Below are positions 44,969 through 58,000 of a DNA stretch of 64,000 bases, one piece after another; positions within the stretch are counted from its first letter, which is position 1; each line of letters opens with the position of its first letter. Origin of the DNA: Aplectana chamaeleonis (taxonomy: Eukaryota > Nematoda > Chromadorea > Rhabditida > Cosmocercidae). The position numbers were made by a program, and so were the translations under genes. The notes below the pieces were generated by a model. It searched no databases, was not told the origin of the DNA, and worked only from the letters and a program-made list of their open reading frames with translations. The stretch covers positions 724,501 through 788,500 of the forward strand of contig JAPDOI010000156.1 of the NCBI GenBank assembly GCA_029168955.1, in the 5' to 3' direction.

Positions 44969-45710
44969 TCTCCAGACAGGTGGCTTCGGTTTTAAAGTGA
45001 CCTATACTGAGCCTAGTTTCAATCGCGGACCTTTTGCGTCCAAACCAAGGACGATGAGTGTGTCTGCCGGGGCGTCAAATTTGCGGAAAAACGCAGTTTT
45101 GACTTGATGCTTCTGAAAAAGGTGACTAGGCGAGTTTTCCGGCTTGGACTGGTGCAGCGCTTATTTAGAAGAAAATCACAAAAAAAGAAAGTTACTGCCC
45201 GAGTCCCAGGTCGATTGTTCCATTAGTGCCGAGAACGGGACGTTGGTTACCAGGGGTCGAAAAAACCGCTTAGAGACCGAGGCGCCACTCGGCGGCAAAT
45301 GTCTTCAGACGGGTGGCTTCAATTTTAAAGTGATCTATACTGAGCCTAGTTTCAATCGCGAACCTTTTGCGGCCAAACCAAGGAAGATGAGTGTGTCTGC
45401 CGGGACGTCAAAATTGCGAAAAAAACGCAGTAGTGATTTAGTGCTTCTGAAATAGGTGACTAGGCGAGTTTTCCGGCTTGGGCTGGTACAGTGCTTCTTT
45501 GGAGGAAAATCACAAAAAAAAGTTACTGCCCGAGTACCAGGACGATTGGTCCCATTAGAGCTGAGATAAGGCGGGTAGCCGTGGCATACCTGGTGCCGCT
45601 AAGCGATTAATCGATAGTATTTGGAAAAAGATCAGAACAAAAAGTTACTGCCTGAGTTCCAGGTCGATTGGTCCCGTTGAAGCCGAGAACGGGACTTCGT
45701 AAGTTCCTAG
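44961..45710. repeat. Tandem duplication, about 333-bp unit, 2.3 copies
   Basis: Unit starts ggcaaatgtctccagac at 44961 and again at 45294 (ggcaaatgtcttcagac). Both contain aaagtgacctatactgagcc-like and gttactgcccgagt blocks. A third partial copy (aagttactgcctgagttcc) follows at about 45637. The first unit abuts the hAT-like fragment exactly. Confidence 0.7.
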
Positions 45711-45719
45711 CGCAAATCC

Positions 45720-47090
45720 TATGCATCGATCAGCCGGGTAGCCGTGGTATGTATGCATAGTGCCGCAAAGCGTGAAAAATGAAAAAAACGTCTCTGCTAA
45801 GGTAGGGGGGGGGGGAAAATTTTCCAACTTGGGTGGAAGGGGCCGCACCTCCGAAGGGCCGGTAACCGGGCATGCCTTACCCTGATCGGTACCTTTGCTT
45901 TCTCGAATTACGGATCGAGAGCTTGAGACTTTGATTCTTTATCTCAATCTGCGGGTCTTCAGAGCCGCTGTCTGTAAGGGCGAACTGCAGGAGCACGAGC
46001 AGCAGCAGCAGTGGCCGGAGATTGGGAGAACCAGCCAATGTGTCAAGCGGCTCCGGAACCTGTTCGGTACGGCTTGGGGTCGAGAACCGCCTGAGGTAGA
46101 AATGCAGCTGAGTAGCGATTCAGACTTCAAATTTATTTTGAGAGCAACCATGGGTAGCACATACAAGGTAAAATTATCCTAACGTGGGTATGTATAAAAG
46201 TGAGTAGTAGCCTTACATATTTACCCATAGAATTCGTGAAAAGGTATCAATTTCACAAATTTCTTCAGTTTCTTTCGCTCCTTTGCTTCGTAAGCTTTGT
46301 TATTCGTAGTTCTTCATCAAACTTGCGACCATAAAGATGGCTGCGGACAACTCAGAAGCCCACCACATTTTTCGTGAGCGCACACGGCGCCGCGTAAAGA
46401 GCTCTGCAGAGCTGCGCTGCGGAGAGTCCCGCTGCGGCACGGCAGTGCTGGAGAGTGGGGGGGGGGGCGCAACGGACGAGGGCGGCGACGTGCCGCGCGA
46501 GAGCAGCGACGCGGGCGTCTCGCAGAGTGTTTTCGCCGCCGCGACAGCAGTGGCTTCCGGAGCGACGCCGCCAGCGAGAGGCGGCGAGGAGCGCTGACAT
46601 CGATCCTTTCAATGTATTTTTTCCATTGTTTAGTCATCTATGCAAACTTTTTCTACTTCTACTCTGATTTGAGGTGGTGATCGCACGTTTCCTTAAATGC
46701 TTGGACGCCTTTTTCATTCGCTCGTGGCTTTTTTATGTGACCCAATCCATTTCACTTCCACCATAATTGATTTCATTTCGGTTCTCACTTTTTGTGGGCT
46801 GCAGGTATCGATTCCAACAAAAAAATTAACGCCGCTACTAGATTTTGAGTTTTCCGCTTCTGAGATCGTATCTTCTGATTTTTTTTGAATGACGAAAATT
46901 TACCAAAAACACATGGAAGCTCAGGAATTTTTGAAGAGCTTTTTTCCCCCGCATTTTAATAACAAATTTCTGTTCAAGGTGTGATTTCTTCATGGTTTCT
47001 GAAATCGATGAAATTCAAAACTTGAGGTGGAATTAATGAGATTGTACGTGATGGAAGAAAATGACAACGGCGGCAGGCATTGCTGCTACG
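45720..47090. other. Repeat-rich intergenic stretch
   Basis: A family O palindrome at 45965-46100 and the GC-rich 46345-46600 block. The rest is AT-rich with no gene seen. Confidence 0.3.
46345..46600. repeat. GC-rich repeat related to family M
   Basis: Very GC-rich run with gcgacgc words, a G10 tract at about 46457 and a gcgagag/ctctcgc palindrome. Open frames on both strands are Arg/Ala-rich composition artefacts. Confidence 0.4.
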
Positions 47091-47094
47091 TATT

Positions 47095-47460
47095 CTGCGA
47101 GGCATTAAAGTGCGCCGCCGCGTCAGGGTTTGGCCACGCTCCAATCCTCTCGACACCGTGAAACTCTGCAGAGCCCTTAAGGGGCACCGACCAGAGACTG
47201 GTCGCCGAGCGTTAGCATTGACGCGGCGTCAAAAATGTTCACAAACATTTTCGTCGCCGCGTCAGTTGCTGCTCGCTGGCAGTGGCGCAGGGTCGTCGCA
47301 GCGTCGAAACACTCTGTGGTGCCCCCTCGTCGCCCTTCACACCGTGTGGGTCTCTCTCGTCGCCAGATGTAATCGATATTGCATCTCCCAGCGCTGCTCA
47401 TCGCTGCCTGCGAGCAACGTCGCGACATCAACTCTGCAGGCTCCTTTAAAGGCACAGTAC
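47095..47460. repeat. GC-rich repeat family M, inverted copy
   Basis: Carries gttagcattgacgcggcgtc, cgtcgccgcgtcagttgctg and a perfect-looking aaaatgttcacaaacatttt hairpin. Relative of 41625-41815 in reverse orientation. Confidence 0.5.
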
Positions 47461-47935
47461 ACCCTCAAACATGAATTTTGTGATTTTCATTTGCTTGTGT
47501 AGTAGACCCCTCCTGTATAACACTTGCCAAGTGCGAGATCTCAATTTCTCCAAATAAGCGAGATATAAGCGACCACCACAGGCCCGACCTCCTTACTCAC
47601 CACCCCAGGCCCGAACCCCCTTCCTGAATTTCGACCTCGATATCGGCTGGATGGATGGATGAATTTGAACCGAGTCTACGTTCTTCAGTCCATTACCGGC
47701 CCTTCTCATAATCCTGGCTCGCTCTCATGCAACGATAGCCAATTAAAAGAAATACACCCCTACGACAACTCATCCACCATTTTTTCTCCCTCAAATAACA
47801 GGCTTTTTTTTGAGGAGCCATAAGTCCTTTCGTAGGGGGTCTTGAACAATTTAAAAGATACTGCTGTGATCAGCGTCTGGCCATCTCCAATATAAGCATA
47901 GAAACTGAAAAGCAATTTCGTGGGTGTAATGTGCC

Positions 47936-48308
47936 TTTAGACGCTATTCAACATACTCATCGCCAGCGCGACACGCGCGTGCCGCTCTGGCGTGGCGTTT
48001 GTGTATGAATGGCTTGACGCCCCGCCCGCGCGGCACGCGCGTCACGCTCCGCCCGCTCCGCCATGGCGTCGCCGCTGCAGTATTCATACTGCCACCCGGA
48101 ACGCCTTGGCGTTTTCATCCACTGATATTATTTATCGATCGTCTCATTCATTCCGGCTTCACCGCCCCGCCATGGCGTTGCCGCTGGAGTATTCATAGTC
48201 TCCGCAAGCGCGGCACGCGCGTAGAAAGTATTCATACACAAACGCCACGCCAGCGCGGCACACGCGTGCCGCGCTGGCGTTGAGTAGTATGAATAGCGCC
48301 TTAAGCCG
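47936..48308. repeat. MITE with about 78-bp inverted ends
   Basis: Left ccagcgcgacacgcgcgtgc followed by tggcgtggcgtttgtgtatg; the right end is its inverted copy (catacacaaacgccacgcca, then gcggcacacgcgtgccgcgc). The centre has further cgccatggcg palindromes. Intergenic, about 0.7 kb upstream of the ground-like gene. Confidence 0.65.
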
Positions 48309-48309
48309 T

Positions 48310-49020
48310 CGAGGCGTCCGCAGCCAACTGTTTCGGGGTTACCCCAACTATACCGAAGCTTGGAACTATTTCGTATGACTTTCAAAATAAAAAAAATCCG
48401 TCTTGATCAGAATGATCGAAATAATTTCAATTTAACGTTTACTCGTTACACTGCAGATGGAAAATACAAACAGCAGTAAAACACACTGGTCTGAGACCAC
48501 AATTTAACATCTAGTTCAAACAAACATCAACAAATTTCGTGCGAAGTTGTGTAAGCTCAACAAAAATAAAGAAATTGAAGACATTATAACCTTACGTACT
48601 TTCAGAACAACGAGCGGTAGGTTATGCGATGGTTTGGCGCTATTTGACGATCCTGAATTGACCGAATAACCGATGGCAAAGGATTTTTCAGAAACCTGAC
48701 AATGCATAAACTGATTTCGATGTTTTCTGATAACTTGTGAGCATGAACTAATATACAGCTCTTTCCCTACTAGGAGCTTGATTGTGACCCCCGCCCACTT
48801 CCTGAATGATTTGCAGAAATGCTCGACCAAAAAAATCATTCTCAAATTTCAAAAGGAACAAAAACAGGATTCTGGATTCCAGTTTTGCGACCAAGCACCT
48901 GCACCCGATCCATCTTTCCGCCGATTTATGATGCAAGATTAGTTCGAGAAAAACGCTCATATCCCTTTCGTTACCAGAGAAAGTGAGTGTTGACCCAGTG
49001 AACAGTGAAAGTAGGGCGTG
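48310..49020 (+). other. Upstream region of the ground-like gene
   Basis: AT-rich, no exon. The proximal promoter would be here, with the TATA box at 49021. Confidence 0.35.
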
Positions 49021-49028
49021 TATATAAG
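49021..49028 (+). promoter_or_regulatory. TATA box (TATATAAG) of the ground-like gene
   Basis: TATATAAG lies 72 bases upstream of the ATG at 49093. With the usual 25-30 base spacing it would start transcription near 49050, about 40 bases before the start codon. Confidence 0.5.
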
Positions 49029-49092
49029 TTCGCCGACGGAAATCACGCAAGGATTATCCTCTGATTATCACAGCCAACTTTACTCTAACTCA

Positions 49093-52000
49093 ATGTATCG
49101 CCTGACCTTATTCCTAGTCCCACTTGGGGTGGTCGCGTCATCCACAATGCAAACGTCGTTATGCTGTTGCGGCTGCACAACTGAACCCTGTCCACAGGTC
49201 GGACCATCCTGTGCGCCTCCACAGCAAAAATGCGCTTTGGAGACTGACCTTCGTTGCAGTGGTAAGGAAATATGAGTTATCATAATGATATCATAAATTA
49301 AATATTCAAAACAACAAAATGTTATGCTAAGAAGACAATGGCCATATTTCATGGCCTACCCAAATCATTCAAGTTGTCAACGGCAGGTTAGTAGGATATT
49401 ATATTATGAAAAACTCCCTAGTGACAGGCTAAACTAGGCGTAACTGCCGCCAAAGAACTTTCGATACCCCCAAAAACTCTGTTATCCGCATGTTCTCGTC
49501 CAGTTGTGGCAACACCGAGCGCCCTCTAGTTGCCATTACAGAAAAATCTCGTTTGCGGCTCGGCCCCTACGCTTTGAAAAAACTTCATCACAAGACCTTT
49601 GCGCTTTCCGAAAATAAAAAAAAACTATGAAAGTTCGTGAAAATTAACCGACAAGAAATTATTGGGATGCACAATTTTTACGGAAGGCTGAATTAGGAAC
49701 ATTAACTGAGGTCATATTAGTTATCAACAGCAGGTTAATGAACGCCATATCTTTTATCGCATTCTGTTGTCAGCCAGCAGCAGGTCAATAGGTAGTCGTC
49801 TTATTATGAATAGGTTCCTCATAGCAGCTAAGACTACTCGTCTCTCGCGATATACCTGTCAGTCGCCCCGAAAGGGTAGCCTATCGCTCCGAAACCCATA
49901 CCCGTTATTGATGTTCTCACCCTGTCGATTGATGTGTCGCCTTAGATTTCACAGCAATGCACTCCCTATGGAACTGTTCTCTAAACTGTCAACAGCAGGC
50001 CATAAGTATCTCATGTCATATAGATCGATTCCTAGTAACCGAAAAAAAGCTAAAAATAGGCGCTAGACCTGTCAGTCGTCCCGAGATGGCTGCTTATCGA
50101 TCCAGAAGCTCTACTTGTTCTCCTCCTTTTCTCTCCTTATCGTGTGTTAGCATTCTGTTCGACAGCAATCTGCAGAGAAAAATTACAATAAAAACTAATG
50201 TGAAAAATATCAATAACGACACTTGTGGTATTCGGTGGTTGAAGCGAGACCAAGATTGTTATCAATAACGAAATTTTGAAAGAGGATTTATAATGCAGTC
50301 AAAGCAGACATAAGGCAGCTAAATACATTAGCAATTGAATCCCCTGCTATTTTGATCATAGGATTGGCAACACCGGGTGCTATTCCGTTGCAAGTATAGC
50401 AACATCTGTACGGTGGCGCTGAAAACTCCATTAGCAGGAGATTCTCTGGTTTCCGAGACGAAATAGATCAAAATTTGTAAAATTTCGCATGAGAATTTTC
50501 GCTAATTCCTTTCTGACTTATGCTTTGCTTTTCAGAGCTGCAGCAACTCTGGGAGGACTCGCATGGAAAGCCTCGGATGGGTTGGAACATTAACCAGGTG
50601 GAAGTTGATCTCAATAATTAGGTCAACAACCAAGAATTTTACCGAAATTATTAGGCAAATCCTACAGAGACGGTCCATCCACCCGCGTCCAGTGGCTCCT
50701 TCAGACGTTTGGCTGATCCGCCGCAGTTTACTGTGGTTGAGACGAGTGACAGGGGCACCAGCGAATGGAAGGAAACGGTAGTACCTGTGAGTTTCACATT
50801 TTCCCCCAGTTTTTTTCGCCTAAAATCACTAAAAAACCGCATTTTCTCCTTACAGGCAGGATTTCCACGTGCAGCAGTTTCCAGCACGATTCCTGGATCA
50901 CATTTGATCTTCTCGAACTCTTTTCTGAGGTACATATGGTTTCTTCGTAAGATTTAGTCTAGGAAATGGACGGGGATTTTTTGATTTTTTGAACGAAAAA
51001 TTTTGAACGAGTCATCCCGAGGCTGCAAGCAGCTAACTATGTACTCAGTGATATGGAAACAAGTTACTTGTAATAAAACTGTAGGTAACTTTAATGTCTC
51101 AGGTAAATAACTTTTATATTGCATGTAGCCTACATTCTATCACATGTAACTTAAATTTATATTACGCGTAAGCTAGATTTATGCTGCATTCAACTTTTAC
51201 TTATATATTCAACATGGGTGGCCATGACGCAATGCAGATGAAATGCGACGCAGACAACGCGTCCGCACGCGGCCCAGCCCACACGCGAAGCGTTCTACAG
51301 CGCCTTCCCTGCAAGTGTGGGGTCCAGTTCCATAAAGCGGGTAAGTGAACCGACAGCAACGCCTCTCCTAAGGCTCACCCCAACAGAGCGTCGTATACTT
51401 ACCTTGGAACCGCCCTCCGTTAATCCGCGTTAACTTTGGAACTGTTCAAAACAAGTTACTTTCAAAATATGTTGGCCGATTCACGTTACTTGCGACTTAT
51501 CTCGGACCACGTAAGTTGCCTGCAACATATCGGAAGAGCACTTCACGCGGTAACCCGTCGATATGTTACATGTAACTTAAATGGCCTGCAATAAGTCACA
51601 AGCAACTGACATAAGCTCAGATAAGTACAATACCCACCCTCGAACATTGCAAATCAGCGAAAAAACGCGTTTTCGTGTTTTTTCCGCCCCTTTGGAATAA
51701 CTCTGTCAGATTAGGGTTATCGGGGGGTGAGAAACGGATTAATAGAATCGTCTCATCAAGATGTGCAAGATGTGGTTAAAATTTCATTGATATCTCTAAG
51801 TATACCTTAATTAGGCATTGTTATACTCTACTACAGCCCCGTCGCGGTGGCAGAGGAGAGCGAAGTCGCTGTCGCTGAGGACCAATTGTGCTATGCTATA
51901 TATCACGCCAACTTACATACGTCTGATACGCGCCATCGATTTGCGATTCCGGAAAATACCTTCGCGACGGCCGTTCGATGCGAATGCCGACTGCCTCGGA

Positions 52001-55000
52001 GGAATTTCTATACTTTATAATGGCATTAGAACATGTTTTGAGGGATTCTTCATTTACGAGTTTTTTTTTCTAGACTGAACTATTCAGTCGATGAACTGCT
52101 TCGGATCTTACTGGTCTTAGCACCATTAATATATCCTTTCCTTTCGTTTTTTTTCCTCCTGTAAATAGCGCGGTACCCGTACAGTCGCTGTGATCATACA
52201 TATGTACAGTTAGGTACATGGCTTGTTCCCTCAAGAAAAAAAAAAACTTGTAAATCTCATTTGCGGCTGGCGGTGTGGTAAGCTGATCATCTGCGCTCTT
52301 CTCTCGGCGTTGATCGAGTAGCGGGCCGGCACACGCGAGCACCCTCGCTGGCCGCGGATGAGATTTAAATGTGTTTTTCTAGGAAACAAGCCACGGACCT
52401 AACTGTACTCATGCTTCCCATCAGAACCACGGGAAGCCGAGTTGTGCGCAATATTTTTTCAGAAGATTTTTGGGAGTGCGGGAACCCGAAATTTAGAAAC
52501 GCAAAGGAATAGTCCGAAAACACTGAAACAAAATTTTTCTGCCAAGATCTGGTTCTAACAAGGAAACTCCTTTTGGTCAAACTGACCATTCCGAATGATA
52601 TGTGCTTTTCTAGAACCAATTTCGGACACCGAGCCCGAGTGTACCCTTTGCAGCTGGCTAAAATCACTCTAAAAAGTTATAGGTGTTTTTCACAGCTTGG
52701 CGACAAGGTAAGGGCACTAGGAAATTCTCAAGGTGTTTTGAAAAAATTTCTCGGGTTTCACTCAAAACTTGTATGTAGCGGCAATCTACGGTGCTGCATA
52801 CGAAGCTGGGCTCCGTTTGTCAAAATTCTGAGGTTTACTGTAGGTCATGGTAGGTACCATGCTACATAGGGGAGAAAACTACCTCAATCATTCAAAAATC
52901 GACGACATCAAACTCGTATTCAGCGCCCCGAATAGCCATCACATAAAAATTTCGAATCAAATCTGAGAGTTTGACCAAACAATCGCGTAAAAGATGAAAG
53001 GATAATGTTCATATCAGTTCATGTCAATTCATATGAGAATACGTCACACATTCAACTTCCATTCAGAATCTTAGGGGCTTTAGTATCCTCCCAGAGAAGT
53101 CTCGTACCAATTTACCAGTACTCTGGAGGGATATAAAGCTTGTTTCACCTGGGACGAGGATCGATCACTCGACCGAGTGCGAGACATTGGCGCCTCCTGC
53201 CACTGCCGCACACGTGCCCTCAAACCGTATATCCACCGCAATCTACCGTAAGCTGTTGGAAATCGGTGAACTGACCACAGGTTCGTATTAGGCACTCCAA
53301 ATAACATCCAGAGAAATATTTTCAGCTACGTCTTCCATAGCGTTCCGGAAATCGTCAAAAGTCGCATTTTGCCCGAACATTCCTTCGCAAGGAAGCTTTG
53401 ACAAAATAATCCTCAATATCGATCAGCGCACTAACTAACCCCCATGGGGAAGTTTTGAGTCAAATCTGAAACCAATTTTTAAACGCTTCCAGAACCCCAT
53501 AAATCTCTCCCCGAGCGGATGCGATATATCAATTGATATAAATAAACGCTCAATCAACAATCGGTAACATTGGAAAACGCTCTTACACTTTGCTCAAGCT
53601 TCGAAAAATGTGCTTCCACCCAAAATTTGTACACGGGTGTTATTTTGGGCGCTGAGCACGATTATGAGATCCATTTTCATATTTTCAAATGCTTACTACG
53701 CGTTTTTCAGAAGGTACTACAGAAGACAAACGCCGGTAACTTTTTTCAGAGTGACTTTAGACAGATACATACCAAGGGTATATTCGGGCCCTCCGTTCAA
53801 AAATGGTTCTGGAAAAGTATTTTACATCTGGGTTGGCCTTATTGGCTAGTAGTAGTTTCCTCATAAAGCAGGAATTGTCTCCGAAAATAGCATGAATTTT
53901 CTAAATATTTACATTTCCAGAGAACCCAAAAACGTTTCCATAGTGACGAAAGACATTCCAACACAGACTCTAGTTAGCAATCAGGGAACTACCAACATCG
54001 AAAAGGTGAGTAACTTCTATTACTCAAAAAAATGTTGCGGTGTGCGGCTAGATACACACTTTCTATGATTTCTTTCCGCATCAAATGTCTTTTTGCTAGA
54101 AAATCTCAACAAGGAAGATGAAAGCTTCAATACATTAACAGACATGTAACTCACCAAAGGGTCGCATACGGGCGGGGGGGGGGGTGGGCAGCGCTAAGGC
54201 GTTGGTTACACTTCCGCGCGTCAAAGTGCATTTCAATAATATTGATCGTGCAGCGCCGCGTGATCAATAATAGGTCTGCACTTTTGCCGCCGAGCGACGC
54301 GACACAGTGCATTTCTGTGAGGGGCCGAATAGACTCCCGCCGCTGAAAGGCGCGGCAGCATGCAATTATGGAGTATCGATCATGCGGCGCCACACGATCG
54401 ATTCCCCTCTACTGCATGCTGCCGCGCCTTTTAGCGGCGAAACTCTATTCGGCCCCTTAGGCGTTGTTTATACTCCCGCCGCCAAGCGGGAGTATAAACG
54501 ACCCCTAATATTGATCATGCGGCGCGGCACAGCGCATTTCTGTAATATTGATCACGCGGCACGATCGATATTATTGGATTCCACTCACCCAAGCTATGAC
54601 TATTGGGCCAGATTATTTTCTTCGAAATTGGAATCCGTTGTCTATAAGAATACGTATCCAACTTTCGAGATATTGATTTCGAGATTTGAGGGCCTAATTA
54701 ATGATTCATAGAGGAAACCCAATAATTTTCGACAATTTCAATAACGACTGTTTTTTTTCTAAAATTCATCCCTAGTGGCGTTTGCAACAAATTTGAACTC
54801 ATGGCTTCCAACTAATCCAGGCTGATTTACATCTGTATGTATACCACTGCAAGCAAGCGAGCAGACGAGAATTTTTCCATTAAGATTGATGACAGCAGGC
54901 CGACATTCGAAAAACTAGAAGCGATGGTAAATGAACTTCAAGAAATGCTGAGAAAAGTCAAGCAGAACGTGCTTGACAGGTCGCCCAGCAGGGAAAATCA

Positions 55001-58000
55001 ACCAGAAACGACCACCCAGGATGACGCAGTGGCAGGTTGGTTCACTCTCCGCCACTATCCTGTTTATTGAGAAGCGTGATGAGCGATTAGGGAGGGGTAG
55101 TACCTCTGAGATAGTGAAGCCAGGCGGAACGAGGACCGATGGCGGATCGAAAAACACCTAGCCTGCGATCCGACCACAACCAGTCTGACAAGAAAACTAT
55201 AATACTATTCGTCAAAACGGCCATTTCAAATAAAATGTACTTTTCTAAAACCATCGTTGGATTACGTGAGATTTTGCCCTAGCCGAACGCGTATATTTCA
55301 GCAGGAGATTTTGCCCGCGAGAGAGGAGAAAATGCCCGCGTGGAGGGGAGAATTTTCTCGCGAGGGGAGAGAAAATACCCGCATGAAGGGGATAATTTAC
55401 CCGCGGGCAGGGAGAAAATACACGCTAGGAGGGCAGAAAATTTTCGTCGCGAGGGCGAGATTTTGCTTACGCCATAAAAGCAATGCTAGCAATGAGTGGT
55501 GCTCCGTTCACTTCTCTGCTGCGTTTCTCCATTTTTTGCTCCTTTTTGCTGTTTCTCCAATTTTTTGCTGCCTGAGCCTAAGCGTAAACCTGGGTCTACT
55601 GGCCTCGATTTTGGATGGATCTGCGCCAGACCGCTACATAAGACCGGCAGAGCTGGAACGACAGCGCAAGATTCAAGAAGAAATTCAACAGTGCTCTGCG
55701 ATTCCTGACCCTAAGATCACGCCGAGAACGTGCAAAAGATATTTGGACTCTCTAGCCAGGCTTATTGCTCTGCTTTGTTATCACCCAGTTACTTTTGAAT
55801 AAGCTTCTTACCTCAGGGATTACCTCTGGGTAACACCATTTTTCTAACTTCAGAGAAGTTGGATAGACGGTTATGCTAGGGGTTAGAATGCATTCTACTA
55901 TTCACCAAATTTCAGTTCTCCGAATGAAGTTCAAGCACCTACACTATTTCATAGTTTTGTTCTTTTTTCGCTTTATTCGCACAAAAAAATTATCTACAAA
56001 ACTGTGCAATTCGGAAAAGGTTTCGATACACTTATACCGCGGGTACGCGTGTGCAAGCGTTGAATATGTTATTCTAACAGGTTGCGGTAGGCAGTTAATC
56101 ATAAGGCAGGGTCATAGAAAACGGTAATTTTGATGCTGGCATTTCCTCCCCTCGCAGCGGGCATTTTCTCCCCTCGCGACGGGCATTTTCTCCCACCTCG
56201 CGGGCATATTCTCCACGCGCTACGCATCGGGCAAATTCTTCGGGCATTTGGGCAAATTCTCCGTAAACCGAAAATTCCCTGATGCCGTAAGGCTTTGAAA
56301 AACGCCTGAAACTTTTCTCAAAGTTCTTTTAGGCAGCTGCGAAGAGCATGATCGAATTCTACGTTTGAAATGGTTCTAGAAAAGTATATTTCAACCAGAA
56401 TAGCTCGGCTGACAAGTAGTTCCCTTGTGGGATCATCCCAGAGGTCATAGAGACGTTGCCCTTGTAGTGTCTGACTATAAGGACCGTTCGAGAGAATTTT
56501 GTGTATTTTTGATTTTGTTTTTATTATATAATTTTTCTCCAAGTTCGACTCTCGATAAACCTCGGCATCAGAGCAATGTGTTGAACGTTTGTCTGTAGCA
56601 CGCACGAGGTGGAAGGATGACTTTATTGACACACGTTTCGGCGGATTCGCCCTCGTCGGAGTCTGTTCAGAAGTCCTCAGAAAATCATGTGATCAGTAGA
56701 ATGAGCGGGTGCCAGAATGACAGAAAGTACCCTAATCAGAAGCCGAGTCTGATGTCCTAGTAGGCTACAGACACGGCTTATGATTAGGGTACTTTCTGTC
56801 ACTCTGGTACCCGCTCAGCTGTTCTACTGATCACATGGTTTTCTGAGGACTTTTGAACAGACTCCAACGAGGGCGAATCCGCCGAAACGTTAGTCAATAA
56901 AGTTATCCCACCACCTCGTGCGTACTACAGACAAACGTTCAACATATATCTTTTTTTTACATTTGTAGCCGATTTCACTTGATTTCTAATCGGACTTCTA
57001 GAACGGAGATTGCCGCGGCGCGACTGCTCGCGGTGGAACAGGGCGTCCGCATTCCAGTCTTTTCCACTAGCTGTTAATTACTCCCACTGGGAAAAACTCA
57101 ACAACCAATTTAGAAAGTCAGGTACCAGTCCAAAACACCTACCATGAAGTCACAGACCGGTGCCATGCAGCTACCCAGACACAAAAATGTTGAATGCCTT
57201 GAGTAGCCGTAATACTCCTCTGAATTTGCCGCGACTGACCCGCGAATCCACCGCGATCCTAGACGGTTCCGCGACTCCGCCGCGAGCTATCATTGGACCA
57301 TGGTCCGTGACTCCCCCGTTGCCCAGACGCGAGTGCTCCTCAAGCTCGTCGCGTGCCTGAGCTGCCCCACGACCTTTATTTGATGAAGCCGCGGATGTTC
57401 CGCGGCCCAAAAATCGCAGTGTAGGTTCTCTGAATCAGTGCCAAAAAAGTCTTAAATCGTCTTCTTTGAAAAAAATTTTCATAAGCATAATTTTATAATA
57501 AAAAATATTTATAATATAATGAGAACAAACCCTTCATATTAGTTTTCCAGTTATGGAGATACTTTACAGAACCCATCAGTGAAGAAATGGAGAAAAAAGT
57601 GATAGATGACGTCATTGAGCGCATGCGAGGCTCGTTTATCAGGGCTGCACACGGCAAGAAAGCAATGAATGAGGTAAGCAGCATCTGAGGATCAAAGATC
57701 ACCCTGAAGAACGAAAATCGGAAGTTCTGGAGGTGGTCTCTTTTATGAAGGTGGGATTGGAAACCTGAAAATCTTATGACAACTTCATTTTTTCAATCTC
57801 AGAAAGGTATGGTTTTAGAATCAAATTTCTGGATAAAAATTAACCGGCTCTGGTATAGAACACCTACCAAGACGCCGCAAGCGCGATATCGCCTCAAACC
57901 GCGCGTTTTCGTTCAATCAAAACGAACATGACACAACTTCAACGCTTACTAACGGTAACTGCGACCTGCTTTGCTACATATTTGATGCTATGGAGTTTGC

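Noticed and set aside
46317..46637. Long overlapping frames on both strands
   Set aside because: Arg/Ala-rich readings of a GC-rich repeat with a G10 tract; open on both strands because of composition.
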